From NCBI GenBank assembly GCA_002717285.1, contig PBDF01000012.1:25996-84855 (forward strand): a DNA stretch of 58,860 nt, read 5' to 3'. Within the stretch, counting starts at the first letter, position 1. The number at the start of each line of letters is the position of its first letter. A model generated the notes under the pieces. The model was not told where the DNA came from. It was given only the letters and a program-made list of their open reading frames with translations, and searched no databases. Position numbers and translations under genes: made by a program. Source of the DNA: Magnetovibrio sp. GTDB lineage: Bacteria > Pseudomonadota > Alphaproteobacteria > Rhodospirillales_A > JABHCV01. Positions 1 to 11,908 of this stretch are shown here, piece by piece.

Positions 1-1222
1 TTACGCCTCCTGGCAATCGGATGGCAAGACCTGGACCGGGAAATGGATGACGGCCAACAAAGTTATTAGGGAGACCAAGTTCTCGACCAAGATTGCGAAC
101 TTCATCCTTGAAAAGTTCGCGTAAGGGCTCAATAAGTTGCATATTCATACGTTCTGGAAGGCCTCCCACATTATGGTGCGACTTAATAGTTACAGATGGG
201 CCACCAGTAAAAGAGACCGACTCAATAACATCCGGGTAAAGGGTGCCTTGTGCTAAGAAAGTTGCACCACCAATATTTTTGGCTTCTTCCTCGAACACAT
301 CAATAAATGTAGCGCCTATGATCTTGCGTTTAGTTTCTGGATCTGCTTCACCTTCCAGTTTATCTAAAAATATTTCTGAGGCATCACGATGGATTAATGG
401 TATTTTGTAGTGGTTATTAAACATGGAGACTACTTCTTGCGCCTCGCCTTTACGCATAAAACCTGTATCCACAAAGACGCATTGCAATCGATCGCCAATG
501 GCCTCGTGTAGCAGCACGGCTACAACTGATGAGTCAATACCGCCAGATAGTCCACAAATGACCTTGCCGTTGCCTACTTTCGTACGAATTTTATCAATTT
601 GCTGTTTTTTGAATCCCGCCATGGTCCAATCACCAACACAACCACATATTTTGTGGGTGAAGTTCTTAAGCAACCTAGCTCCTTGTGGAGTGTGGACCAC
701 TTCTGGGTGATACATGAGCCCGTAAAAGTGACGTTCATCATCAGCAATAGTGGCGAATGGTGCATTTTTTGACGAGGCAACGGTTCTAAAACCTGGCGGT
801 GGAGTTTCAATTCGATCGCCGTGGCTCATCCATACTTCTTCTCTGGATCCAACAGCCCAAACGTCACGGAAAAGTTCGCAATCACCAGTTATATTTAAAA
901 AAGCACGTCCAAATTCCCTTTGGGCACTTGAGACAATCTCGCCGCCTAAAGCTTCGGCCATGGCCATTTGACCGTAGCAGATCCCAAGTATTGGTAGGCC
1001 CATATTGAATAAGCCTTCGGGCGCGCGCGGTGTATCTTTATCGTTGATAGAATCTGGTCCACCTGAGAGGATAACGCCCTTAGGGTCAAAAGAGCTAATT
1101 GTCTCGGTCGTAATTGAATTGAAGGGGTGAATTTCTGAATATACACCAGACTCGCGAACCCGTCGTGCAATCAACTGAGTCACCTGGGAACCGAAATCAA
1201 TAATTAGGATGCGCTCAGACAT
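1..1222 (-). CDS. guaA: GMP synthase (glutamine-hydrolysing), 3' end cut by window
   Basis: Converts XMP to GMP in the cytosol, using ammonia released from glutamine. I translated it from the ATG at 1222; 407 codons are present with no stop, so about 110 C-terminal residues lie outside. The class I amidotransferase domain shows the nucleophile in LGICYG (Cys82) and the YHPEV pair (His173, Glu175). The ATP-pyrophosphatase domain shows the PP-loop SGGIDSSV near 227-234 and the family signature [11 protein letters not shown] just before the window edge. It lies downstream of guaB on the same strand with one gene between, so the two last steps of GMP synthesis are neighbours. Identification is certain; only the C-terminal dimerisation part is unseen. 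Confidence 0.97.
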   Translation of the reverse strand, partial: MSERILIIDFGSQVTQLIARRVRESGVYSEIHPFNSITTETISSFDPKGVILSGGPDSINDKDTPRAPEGLFNMGLPILGICYGQMAMAEALGGEIVSSAQREFGRAFLNITGDCELFRDVWAVGSREEVWMSHGDRIETPPPGFRTVASSKNAPFATIADDERHFYGLMYHPEVVHTPQGARLLKNFTHKICGCVGDWTMAGFKKQQIDKIRTKVGNGKVICGLSGGIDSSVVAVLLHEAIGDRLQCVFVDTGFMRKGEAQEVVSMFNNHYKIPLIHRDASEIFLDKLEGEADPETKRKIIGATFIDVFEEEAKNIGGATFLAQGTLYPDVIESVSFTGGPSVTIKSHHNVGGLPERMNMQLIEPLRELFKDEVRNLGRELGLPNNFVGRHPFPGPGLAIRLPGGV

Positions 1223-1409
1223 ATTTACATGGATCTCGCTTTTTACGAATCATTAGCAGAATATAGCCAGATAACATTTTTACTAATAGAGACAAATTAA
1301 GTCTAGTTTGTATTAATTCGGACAGATAGTTGAAGTTTTAAACCCGTCTCTAGTCAATATAGTTCAATATATTTAAAAGTTAATCAGGGCCTACTGATAT
1401 TAATCAACT

Positions 1410-4237
<2,828 letters not shown>

Positions 4238-4365
4238 CTAATTAAAAATTGTTTTTTGTGTTTTATATAAATATTGATCTAAATGTCTGCACAAAAGAAT
4301 TGAAATCGAAAATTAAAGTGAATTGAAAACTATAATACAGAAGAAGCTGATGATTCCAAGCATTG

Positions 4366-5109
4366 TTAATCTAAATTATTGGGGCCCTTAAATCCACGAG
4401 CAACAACGTATATCTCTGAAGATTCGGTACGGCTTGCCGAAGGCTTGGAGTGTTTTACAGTCTTGAATTTTTGTTTCATACTATTAAGCATTTCGTCTTC
4501 TGTACCTCCTTGTAATACTTTGGCTACAAAGGTGCCATTTGGTGCTAGAACCTCATAGGCAAAAAATAGAGCTGCTTCGCATAGACCCATTATTCTGAGA
4601 TGGTCTGTTGTAGCGTGCCCACATGAGGCTGAAGCCATATCACTTAAGATTACGTCTGCCCTACCACATAGGGCTTCTTTTAAAAGGTTTATGGCAAGAT
4701 CATCTAAAAAATCGTGACGTATGACAATAGCACCATTGATAGGCTCCATCTCATTGATATCAACAGCAATAATTTTACTCTCTTTATTTACTTCAGCGTT
4801 CGTTCGCTCAACCACTACTTTTGTCCAACCGCCAGGTGCTGCCCCTAAATCAACAATTTTCGTTCCTGGCTTTAAAAAATGAAATTTGTCATCTAATTCA
4901 AGTAATTTAAAAGCAGATCGGGATGGATAACCTTTCTTTTTGGCTTCAATTACGTATGGGTCGTTTAATTGGCGTTGAAGCCAAAGGGTTGAAGATAACT
5001 TGCGTCCCTTTGCTGTTTTGACTTTTGTATGCATGTTTCGCCCAGTAAGACTGCTCTTACCATGAGTTAACTTTTTTTTCTTTTTCTTACTTTTAACTTT
5101 TTTGTTCAT
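4366..5109 (-). CDS. rlmE: 23S rRNA (uridine-2'-O) methyltransferase RlmE (FtsJ)
   Basis: Methylates the 2'-O of U2552 in the 23S A-loop during late 50S assembly. The SAM motif DLGAAPGGW lies at 87-95. The catalytic K-D-K-E tetrad can be read as Lys68 (SAFKLLE), Asp157 (LSDMAS), Lys197 (VAKVLQGG) and Glu232. A very basic N-terminal tail (11 Lys in the first 18 residues) precedes the family core and probably helps RNA binding. Its ATG shares one base with the ppx stop (TAATG), so the two are probably co-translated. Confidence 0.95.
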   Translation of the reverse strand: MNKKVKSKKKKKKLTHGKSSLTGRNMHTKVKTAKGRKLSSTLWLQRQLNDPYVIEAKKKGYPSRSAFKLLELDDKFHFLKPGTKIVDLGAAPGGWTKVVVERTNAEVNKESKIIAVDINEMEPINGAIVIRHDFLDDLAINLLKEALCGRADVILSDMASASCGHATTDHLRIMGLCEAALFFAYEVLAPNGTFVAKVLQGGTEDEMLNSMKQKFKTVKHSKPSASRTESSEIYVVARGFKGPNNLD

Positions 5110-6083
5110 TAGGTGGTCTTTTTAAAATTTATATTTTTTGTAAGTTCTTTTAAGAGACCTTCACGTATGCCTCTGTCAGCTATCCGTATAGCAGGCATCG
5201 GCCATCTTCGGCAAATAGCTTCCAAGATGGCACAACCCATTACGACCAAACCAGCCCGCTCTTCCCCAATGCAGGGATTTTTTGACCTCTGAGCATAATT
5301 CATCCCTAAAATCTTGGAGCTAATGTCGCTAATTTCTCCTACTTGCAAGTCTAGTCCATCAACTTTTGAGCGATCATATTTGGGTAAGTTTAAATAAATG
5401 CTACCCAAAGTGGTCATTGTGCCTGACGTTCCAAGCATTTGCATTTTATTTGAATTGAGATATTGAGAAATGCCGTATTTAAGGTCAAACGGTTCAAGTT
5501 TTTGATCAACTTGGGCTATGATCTTTTCATATAGCCCCACTTCAAAAAAATAGTTTGCATATTGTTCTGATAGTGTAACCACACCAATTGGTAAGGATAG
5601 CATGGCTAAAACACTTGCTTCTTCAGTATTTGTTTTTTTTGCTAGAATTATCTCTGTACTACCACCACCTATGTCAAAAACGATAGTTTGAGATAAATTT
5701 TTATCGATCAACGGTGCACAACCATCCAGTGTGAGTTGAGCTTCTTGTTCAGGACTTATGATTTCTAATTTAATTCCGGTTTCATTAAGCACTTTCTGAA
5801 AGAAATTCTGTGTGTTGCACGCCAGACGGCAGGCTTCGGTTGCAACAGCGCGAGTTTCAATTACATTTTTAGCTTTAATTTTATTTTTGCAAATTTTTAG
5901 TGCCTCTATGGTTCTCGCAATTGCATTATCATTTAAGTTGAATCCTTTTTTAAGTCCCTCGCCAAGACGCACAATCTGTGAAAATGAGTCAATTACGTGA
6001 AAAGTATTGTTGCGCGGCACAGCAATAAGCAGACGACAATTATTACTGCCTAGATCAATAGCTGCAAAGTTGTTCACGCTCAT
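5109..6083 (-). CDS. ppx: Ppx/GppA-family exopolyphosphatase
   Basis: Hydrolase of polyphosphate and/or pppGpp with the actin/hsp70-type ATPase fold. Phosphate-binding loops are visible as DLGSNNCRLLI (10-20) and DIGGGSTE (137-144), with the acidic catalytic region IISPEQEAQL (108-117). At 324 residues it has only the two ribonuclease-H-like domains and lacks the C-terminal HD-like domain of the longer E. coli enzymes, as is usual in alphaproteobacteria. Sequence alone does not separate exopolyphosphatase from guanosine pentaphosphatase. It is the first gene of the run leading to guaA. Confidence 0.9.
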   Translation of the reverse strand: MSVNNFAAIDLGSNNCRLLIAVPRNNTFHVIDSFSQIVRLGEGLKKGFNLNDNAIARTIEALKICKNKIKAKNVIETRAVATEACRLACNTQNFFQKVLNETGIKLEIISPEQEAQLTLDGCAPLIDKNLSQTIVFDIGGGSTEIILAKKTNTEEASVLAMLSLPIGVVTLSEQYANYFFEVGLYEKIIAQVDQKLEPFDLKYGISQYLNSNKMQMLGTSGTMTTLGSIYLNLPKYDRSKVDGLDLQVGEISDISSKILGMNYAQRSKNPCIGEERAGLVVMGCAILEAICRRWPMPAIRIADRGIREGLLKELTKNINFKKTT

Positions 6084-6459
6084 TTGGAAATATTCTGTAT
6101 ATTTTTATTACCTAACTATTATACTCTCAAATCTTTCCATCAACAGTTACCATAGTTGTTAATTTATATATTTTGAGTATTTCTGTCTGATGTGGTGACA
6201 ACTGTAGCGTATGACTTTAAGTCTGTTTAATTTTTTAAAATTAATAGTGTCCCAGAACAGACAAACAACCATTTTGTTTCAAAAAATCATTGCAATTATC
6301 TACGTTTTTTTGTGTGAAAGGCTCGTTCTTTGATTTTTTGTATGAAACTATGCTAGTCTAATCTCTATATTACTAAATAATCAAAGATTAGGTAAGGTTC
6401 ACTTACCAGGTAGTTAAAAATTAGGCTTCCCAATGCACGGTAGCCGGTGGCGAGGAATA
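6084..6459. other. Divergent intergenic region, ppx | ABC importer
   Basis: AT-rich spacer of 376 bases between the divergent ppx and ABC-importer genes; both promoters should lie here. I see no convincing operator or RNA fold. A GAGGAA ribosome binding site at 6452-6457 belongs to the ATPase gene. Confidence 0.5.
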
Positions 6460-7560
6460 ATGTCAAAGGCGCAAGAACCGTTAGTTAGGTTCATCGAAGT
6501 TCAAAAAAGTTACGACGGCGAAATACTTGTTGTAAAAAATCTAAACCTAGATGTTACAAGAGGGGAGTTCCTGACTATGCTTGGGCCATCAGGCTCAGGC
6601 AAAACCACTTGCCTAATGATGTTAGCTGGTTTCGAACCCGCAACACACGGCGAAATCACCCTTGAGGGCAACCCCATAAATAATGTGGCACCACATAAAC
6701 GTGGTATTGGCATGGTATTTCAGAACTATGCCTTGTTTCCACACATGACAGTTTTTGAAAATTTGGCGTTCCCACTAAAGGTACGAAATATGGGGAGGTC
6801 AACCATAGAGTCAAAGGTAAGGCGTGCGTTGGACATGGTTCAACTTTATGACTTCGCCCAACGTAGGCCTGCTCAGCTCTCTGGGGGTCAGCAACAACGT
6901 GTCGCTGTTGCTCGGGCCTTGGTCTTTGAGCCTCAATTAGTTTTGATGGATGAACCTCTGGGAGCTTTAGATAAACAATTGCGCGAACAAATGCAGTATG
7001 AAATTAAACATATACACGAAAGCCTTGGGGTAACAATTGTTTATGTAACTCATGACCAGTCTGAAGCTTTGACGATGTCAAATCGCATTGCAGTATTTAA
7101 TGATGGAATCATTCAACAGCTTGCAACGCCAGATGTATTATACGAAAAGCCAGAAAATGCATTTTGCGCTCAATTTATTGGTGAAAACAACAAACTTATG
7201 GGAACTGTTAAGGATAAAAAGGGAAGTACTTGTGTAGTTGATATTCCTGGTAGTGGCATTATACACGCTTTGGACGTAAATGCTGGTGAGATAGGAGGTG
7301 CCACCTCTTTGTCACTTAGACCGGAAAGAGTTGAGATAGACCCCTCTGAAGGGAAGTATCCAAATGTTTTTGAGTGTAAAGTCAAAGAACTTGTATACCT
7401 CGGCGATCACATTCGAACACGTGTTAGCGTATGTGGGCATGATGATTTTATTGTCAAAGTCCCAAACGTTTCCAACCATGCCTCATTGACCGAGGGCCAT
7501 CTAGTTAGAGTTGGATGGAGAACTGATGATTGCCGGGCGCTTGACGTTTACCATGGGTAA
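6460..7560 (+). CDS. Polyamine-type ABC transporter, ATP-binding protein
   Basis: ATPase of a spermidine/putrescine-type importer (PotA-like), 366 residues from this start. Walker A GPSGSGKTT (42-50), signature LSGGQQQR (140-147), Walker B LVLMDEP (160-166) and H-loop His198 are intact. The C-terminal third is a TOBE domain typical of PotA/FbpC ATPases. I chose the ATG at 6460 because GAGGAA sits 2 bases upstream and the homologous region begins there; an in-frame ATG at 6433 would add nine unconserved residues. The cassette order is ATPase, binding protein, permease, permease. The substrate is inferred from family only; other cationic or carboxylated compounds are possible. Confidence 0.9.
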   Translation: MSKAQEPLVRFIEVQKSYDGEILVVKNLNLDVTRGEFLTMLGPSGSGKTTCLMMLAGFEPATHGEITLEGNPINNVAPHKRGIGMVFQNYALFPHMTVFENLAFPLKVRNMGRSTIESKVRRALDMVQLYDFAQRRPAQLSGGQQQRVAVARALVFEPQLVLMDEPLGALDKQLREQMQYEIKHIHESLGVTIVYVTHDQSEALTMSNRIAVFNDGIIQQLATPDVLYEKPENAFCAQFIGENNKLMGTVKDKKGSTCVVDIPGSGIIHALDVNAGEIGGATSLSLRPERVEIDPSEGKYPNVFECKVKELVYLGDHIRTRVSVCGHDDFIVKVPNVSNHASLTEGHLVRVGWRTDDCRALDVYHG

Positions 7561-7682
7561 TTATTGTAAAGATTAGAAAAAAAACTATGAGTAAAAATTA
7601 ACAAAAGTTTTGAGACAGTGTTGTATGCACTAAGTGCCAAGTAATTTGGCGATTTTTTTTAACCAAGGAGATAGTAGAAAAG

Positions 7683-8768
7683 ATGATGAAAAAAACAATA
7701 TTTATAACTAGCTTGACTGTGGCAGGACTGTTTCTAGTCAGCACAGCTTTTGCTAAGAACCTCACAATAGTATCTTGGGGTGGTGGTTACACTAAAAGTC
7801 AGGTTGAGGCATATCACAAGCCATGGATGGCAAAGGGTGGTAAAAAGATCAACTCAGAAGATTATAATGGTGGCTTAGCAGAAGTTAAGGCCCAGGTAGA
7901 GTCTGGAAAAGTTGTCTGGGACCTGGTCGATGTTGAGTTATCGGACGCTGTTCGTGGTTGTGATGAAGGTTTGCTTGAGGAAATTGATCTTTCCATGTTG
8001 CCTGATGGGGATGATGGTACCCCAGCAAAGGATGACTTTTTGGAGGGCACGTTGACAGATTGTGGGGTCGGGCAAATTGTTTGGTCTACAATATATGCAT
8101 ACGACAAAACAAAATTTCCAAGTGATCCACCTAAAACAATGGCTGATTTTTTCAATACAAAGAAATTTCCCGGTAAACGTGGCCTACGCAAGGGGCCAAA
8201 ACCTAATCTTGAAATGGCCCTGATGGCAGATGGCGTTGCTCCAGGTGATGTGTACAAGATGCTTACAACAAAAGCTGGAGTTGATCGTGCTTTTGCAAAG
8301 CTTGATAGCATCAAAGAAGATGTTGTTTGGTGGGAAGCTGGTGCACAGCCTCCACAAATGCTAGCTGATGGTGAGGTAGCGCTAACCACCGCTTATAATG
8401 GTCGTATCTTTGGTGCTCAAAACGAAGAAAAGAAACCTTTTGTAATTGTTTGGGATGGCCAGATTTGGGACATAGACTTGTGGGTTATTCCAAAGGGTGC
8501 TCCTAACAAAACTGATGCATTGAAATTTATTGCTTTTTCAACGGACTCAAAGCGTAATGCTGACCAAGCCGCCTACATACCCTATGGCCCAGTCAGAAAA
8601 TCAGCTGTTCCCCTTGTCGGTAAGCATTCAGAGACTGGTATTGACATGAAGCCACATATGCCTACTGCACCAGGTAATACTAAAAATGCACTTCAAAATG
8701 ATTTTGCATTCTGGGCCGATCATCAGGATGAACTAAATGAAAGGTTTAGTGCTTGGTTGGCCAAATAA
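7683..8768 (+). CDS. ABC transporter periplasmic substrate-binding protein (PotD-like)
   Basis: Extracytoplasmic solute receptor of the importer. It has a clear Sec signal peptide (lysines, hydrophobic core to about residue 22, cleavage after AFA) and about 335 mature residues of the spermidine/putrescine binding-protein fold. Aromatic and acidic patches (WWEAG, YNGRIFGA, WDGQIWDIDLW) fit a pocket for a positively charged ligand, but I cannot name the ligand. A good AAGGAG site lies at 7665-7670; the second ATG at 7686 is also possible. A stable stem-loop follows the stop codon. Confidence 0.88.
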   Translation: MMKKTIFITSLTVAGLFLVSTAFAKNLTIVSWGGGYTKSQVEAYHKPWMAKGGKKINSEDYNGGLAEVKAQVESGKVVWDLVDVELSDAVRGCDEGLLEEIDLSMLPDGDDGTPAKDDFLEGTLTDCGVGQIVWSTIYAYDKTKFPSDPPKTMADFFNTKKFPGKRGLRKGPKPNLEMALMADGVAPGDVYKMLTTKAGVDRAFAKLDSIKEDVVWWEAGAQPPQMLADGEVALTTAYNGRIFGAQNEEKKPFVIVWDGQIWDIDLWVIPKGAPNKTDALKFIAFSTDSKRNADQAAYIPYGPVRKSAVPLVGKHSETGIDMKPHMPTAPGNTKNALQNDFAFWADHQDELNERFSAWLAK

Positions 8769-8780
8769 ATAATTTTGTAC

Positions 8781-8812
8781 CGCTGGGAAGAGAAGTTCAG
8801 GTCTTCCCGGCG
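8781..8812 (+). other. Intercistronic stem-loop after binding-protein gene
   Basis: Inverted repeat with 11-base arms (8781-8791 and 8802-8812, one G-U pair) around a 10-base loop. No T-run follows, so it is not a standard terminator. In ABC importer operons such hairpins commonly protect the 3' end of the binding-protein message, giving more receptor than permease. That role is inferred here. Confidence 0.65.
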
Positions 8813-8876
8813 CTACAAATTTCTATTTGTTAAGTTATTTTTTAAAACATAGTTTTCTGTCGGGATTCTAGTGCTA

Positions 8877-10142
8877 ATGGTGTCAGTTTCTGAAACTTCA
8901 GGTGCGGAACAGGTTTTGACAGCTGATGGTGCATCACTGAAGCAACGGCTTAAAAAGACTATGTATCGGCGAAAGATACTCGCTTCGAGTCTTGTTCTAC
9001 CACTCGGCATTTTCATTTTTGTAACTTTTTTGTTTCCTATTTTACTTATGCTTTTTAGAAGTGTTGATAACCCAATTGTTTATGAGGGTTTGCCGAGAGT
9101 TATAGGTGCGCTCGAAAAGTGGGATGGTAAAGACTTGCCACCTGAAGATGCCTATGCAGCTATGGTCGTAGATCTGGCAAATGCCCGTGAAACAAAAAAA
9201 ATTGGACGCATCGCATCTCGTTTGAACTTTGAAACAAGTGGTGTACGTAGTCTATTCACATCAACTGCACGTAAAGCTAAAAAATTAAGCCCACCTTTTA
9301 AAGAGGCGCTTATCAAGCTGAATCCAAAGTGGGGTGGACGTGAAATTTGGGCTACAGTTAAGTTGATTGGTAAACCATTCACTACGGTTCAATATCTGGC
9401 AGCAGTTGACATGCGCTATGACGTTGACGGTAACATTGTTATGAAGAGTGAAGAACGGCAGATTTACCTTTATATTTTTGGAAGAACCCTTTGGATAAGT
9501 TTATTGGTCACAGCGCTTGCACTGCTACTTGGATATCCCGTTGCCTACTTGCTCGCAACCTTGCCACTCAAATATTCAAACATTTTAATGATTGCGGTTT
9601 TACTGCCTTTTTGGACATCACTTCTTGTTCGCACAACATCCTGGATTGTTCTTTTACAAACAAACGGCGTTATAAACGATCTTTTAGTTTGGTCAGGAAT
9701 TATTAGTGAATCAACTAGAATTCAGATGATTTATAATCAAACTGGTACAATTATAGCGATGACGCACATCTTGCTTCCTTTTATGGTATTGCCTTTATAT
9801 TCGGTAATGAAAACAATTCCTCCAAGCTATACGCGTGCTGCCCTCTCCTTAGGTGCCAACAAGTTTACTGCCTTCGTTCGTGTTTATGCACCGCAGACAG
9901 TTCCTGGTATAGGTGCAGGATCTATTTTAGTGTTTATATTATCGGTTGGTTATTATATTACCCCAGCCTTAGTTGGTGGAAGGACTGGCCAATTGATTTC
10001 AAATTTCATTGCCTTCCACATGCAAAAATCCCTCAATTGGGGCCTTGCAGCAGGTCTTGGAGTTATTTTATTGATCGGTGTTTTAATCCTTTATTGGGCT
10101 TATTCAAAGATCGTTGGTGTAGACAACATGAAGTTAGGGTGA
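8877..10142 (+). CDS. ABC transporter permease (PotB-like)
   Basis: First inner-membrane subunit of the importer. A cytoplasmic N-terminus is followed by TM1 (LGIFIFVTFLFPILLMLF). A soluble stretch of roughly 130 residues, presumably periplasmic, comes next, then five more TM segments. The cytoplasmic EAA loop that contacts the ATPase is RAALSLGANKFTAFVRVY. The large insertion after TM1 is longer than in E. coli PotB. The start is uncertain: the ATG at 8877 and a GTG at 8871 are both possible, with only a weak GGGA upstream. It overlaps the next permease gene by a GTGA junction. Confidence 0.87.
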   Translation: MVSVSETSGAEQVLTADGASLKQRLKKTMYRRKILASSLVLPLGIFIFVTFLFPILLMLFRSVDNPIVYEGLPRVIGALEKWDGKDLPPEDAYAAMVVDLANARETKKIGRIASRLNFETSGVRSLFTSTARKAKKLSPPFKEALIKLNPKWGGREIWATVKLIGKPFTTVQYLAAVDMRYDVDGNIVMKSEERQIYLYIFGRTLWISLLVTALALLLGYPVAYLLATLPLKYSNILMIAVLLPFWTSLLVRTTSWIVLLQTNGVINDLLVWSGIISESTRIQMIYNQTGTIIAMTHILLPFMVLPLYSVMKTIPPSYTRAALSLGANKFTAFVRVYAPQTVPGIGAGSILVFILSVGYYITPALVGGRTGQLISNFIAFHMQKSLNWGLAAGLGVILLIGVLILYWAYSKIVGVDNMKLG

Positions 10143-10990
10143 GAGCCTTGTTGCCAAGCTATGCAGGTACACTTGAAAGAATATGGCATTATGCCTTTCG
10201 GGTGATTTGTGGTTTGATTCTTCTTTTTTTAATCATGCCTGTACTTGTTATAATTCCTTTGTCGTTCAATGCTGAGCCATATTTTTCGTTTACTTCCGGG
10301 ATGCTGAGCTTTGAACCAGATGCATATTCCATGCGCTGGTATTCTGATATTATCAATAACAAACAGTGGATACATTCCGCTAAAAACAGTCTTATTATTG
10401 CTTTTTTTGCAACTATCATTGCAACAACTCTTGGCACTATTGCGGCATTAGGGCTGAGCCGTCCTGAAATGCCCTATCGGGGAGCAATTATGGGCTTGCT
10501 GATTTCGCCAATGATTGTACCCTTGATTATTTCAGCTGCTGGAATGTATTTTTTTTACTCTTCTGTCGGGCTCACACAAACTTATGTGGGCATAATTCTT
10601 GCTCATTCTGCGCTTGGTACTCCGTTTGTAGTTATTACTGTAACCGCAACCCTAACCGGGTTTGATCATAACTTAATCAGGGCAGCCAACAACTTAGGAG
10701 CCTCAGGCACTTACACGTTTTTCAAAGTTACTATGCCGCTTATTTTACCAGGTATGATATCTGGCAGTCTATTTGCGTTCATTACGTCATTTGATGAAGT
10801 GGTAGCGGTTCTGTTTTTGTCTGGTTTTGAGCAACGGACGATTCCCCGTCAAATGTGGGCTGGCATTCGCGAGCAGATAAGTCCAACAATCCTCGCAGTT
10901 GCAACTATTCTGGTTCTATTATCTATTGCTCTTCTTGTGACCATTGAGTTATTGAGGCGTCGGAGTGATAGATTGCGTGGAATAACCTGA
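10139..10990 (+). CDS. ABC transporter permease (PotC-like)
   Basis: Second permease of the importer, 283 residues with six predicted TM segments. The EAA loop is RAANNLGASGTYTFFKVTMP followed by LPGMISG. The open frame extends back to 10037 inside the previous gene. The GTG at 10139, which overlaps the upstream TGA stop (GTGA), gives a normal length and is the likelier start. A TTG a few codons on is an alternative. Confidence 0.87.
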   Translation: MRALLPSYAGTLERIWHYAFRVICGLILLFLIMPVLVIIPLSFNAEPYFSFTSGMLSFEPDAYSMRWYSDIINNKQWIHSAKNSLIIAFFATIIATTLGTIAALGLSRPEMPYRGAIMGLLISPMIVPLIISAAGMYFFYSSVGLTQTYVGIILAHSALGTPFVVITVTATLTGFDHNLIRAANNLGASGTYTFFKVTMPLILPGMISGSLFAFITSFDEVVAVLFLSGFEQRTIPRQMWAGIREQISPTILAVATILVLLSIALLVTIELLRRRSDRLRGIT

Positions 10991-11184
10991 ACAAAATATT
11001 TACATTGTAATTTGGCTTTATCAGACCCAAGCACTTTGATTCCAACACAAGACTTTCTAGTAGGTAGTCTATATCAATAATTTGATTTTCAAAAGTTCAT
11101 ATCTTTCTATTAAAACTTCTAATTGATTTTCATAATGTCACTTTAGGGGCTTTTCTGCTAAATAAAAAACTGAGAAAATATAAA

Positions 11185-11547
11185 ATGCTTGGAACCGATT
11201 GTTTGTCTTGGAAAACCTCAAAAATTAAATCAAGTCTCTGGGTGCAAGCACAAGTTAAGTTGTGTGATCTCAATTTTATTCCAATTGTGGTACGACAGAA
11301 GGGAGACCCAGATTCGGGTGCGATTATTCTTAGACTTGATCGAGGTGAAATGGGGTGTTGCATCCTATCGCAGGTGAGAGATTTTGATGGAAATCCTTGT
11401 TGGACGTATTGCTGTGGAGATGGAATTATAAGTTATGATGAGGCTGAGATTTGTATCAAACGCCAAATAAAACGAGATCCTGATTTATGGGTAATTGAAG
11501 TAGAAGACTCAAAAGAGCATTTTAGATTAGATGGCGATATTATCTGA
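11185..11547 (+). CDS. DUF1491 family protein
   Basis: Small soluble protein of 120 residues that I recognise as DUF1491, a family found mainly in alphaproteobacteria. The signatures are KSSLWVQAQVKLC near the start, the central RQKGDPDSGAIILRLDR and the C-terminal DPDLWVIEVED. Function is unknown. It stands alone, with about 190 bases before it and 360 after it. The ATG is preceded only by a weak GAGAAAA. Confidence 0.82.
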   Translation: MLGTDCLSWKTSKIKSSLWVQAQVKLCDLNFIPIVVRQKGDPDSGAIILRLDRGEMGCCILSQVRDFDGNPCWTYCCGDGIISYDEAEICIKRQIKRDPDLWVIEVEDSKEHFRLDGDII

Positions 11548-11908
11548 TTGCTGTTTAAATTTTACTACGACGTGTTTTGTTTTAGGGTAAGTTAAAGTTT
11601 TTGTACAAAAAGTAAGTTTAAATTGGGAATATGTTTTGTAATGGTTTGTTTTACTTTATTTTCCAAGGATTGACATTGTGTTGTTAAGCAGGACTTTTTT
11701 TGTCTTCAGAGTTTCAATAACAAATCACTTAATTTAGAGGTTACGTTGAGACGTTCCTCTAAGTTTTGATCAAGTTTACAGGGCATAATTTAAGATGCAA
11801 TCTCAATTTTTTTTTAGATTTGTCGGGTATATTCATACTGTGGACACTATTAAACTATATGGAAGAAAATAAAGATTTACCTCTTTCAAAAAAACAGGAA
11901 TTAGGGTG
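11548..11908. other. Intergenic region before RND operon, with possible leader peptide
   Basis: About 360 bases of AT-rich DNA. Two things stand out. A perfect 14-base palindrome, TTTTTGTACAAAAA, lies at 11598-11611. A 16-codon frame at 11859-11909 (MEENKDLPLSKKQELG) has a TGA that overlaps the next gene's ATG. The short frame has no good ribosome binding site, so it may be chance. No clear promoter hexamers can be assigned. Confidence 0.35.

Noticed and set aside
423..1170. Several open frames on both strands at the left edge
   Set aside because: All are shadows of guaA, which reads without a stop from 1222 to the window edge.
6310..6370. sigma70 promoter in front of the ABC importer
   Set aside because: TTGATT and TATGCT are present but only 13 bases apart, so the pair is not credible.
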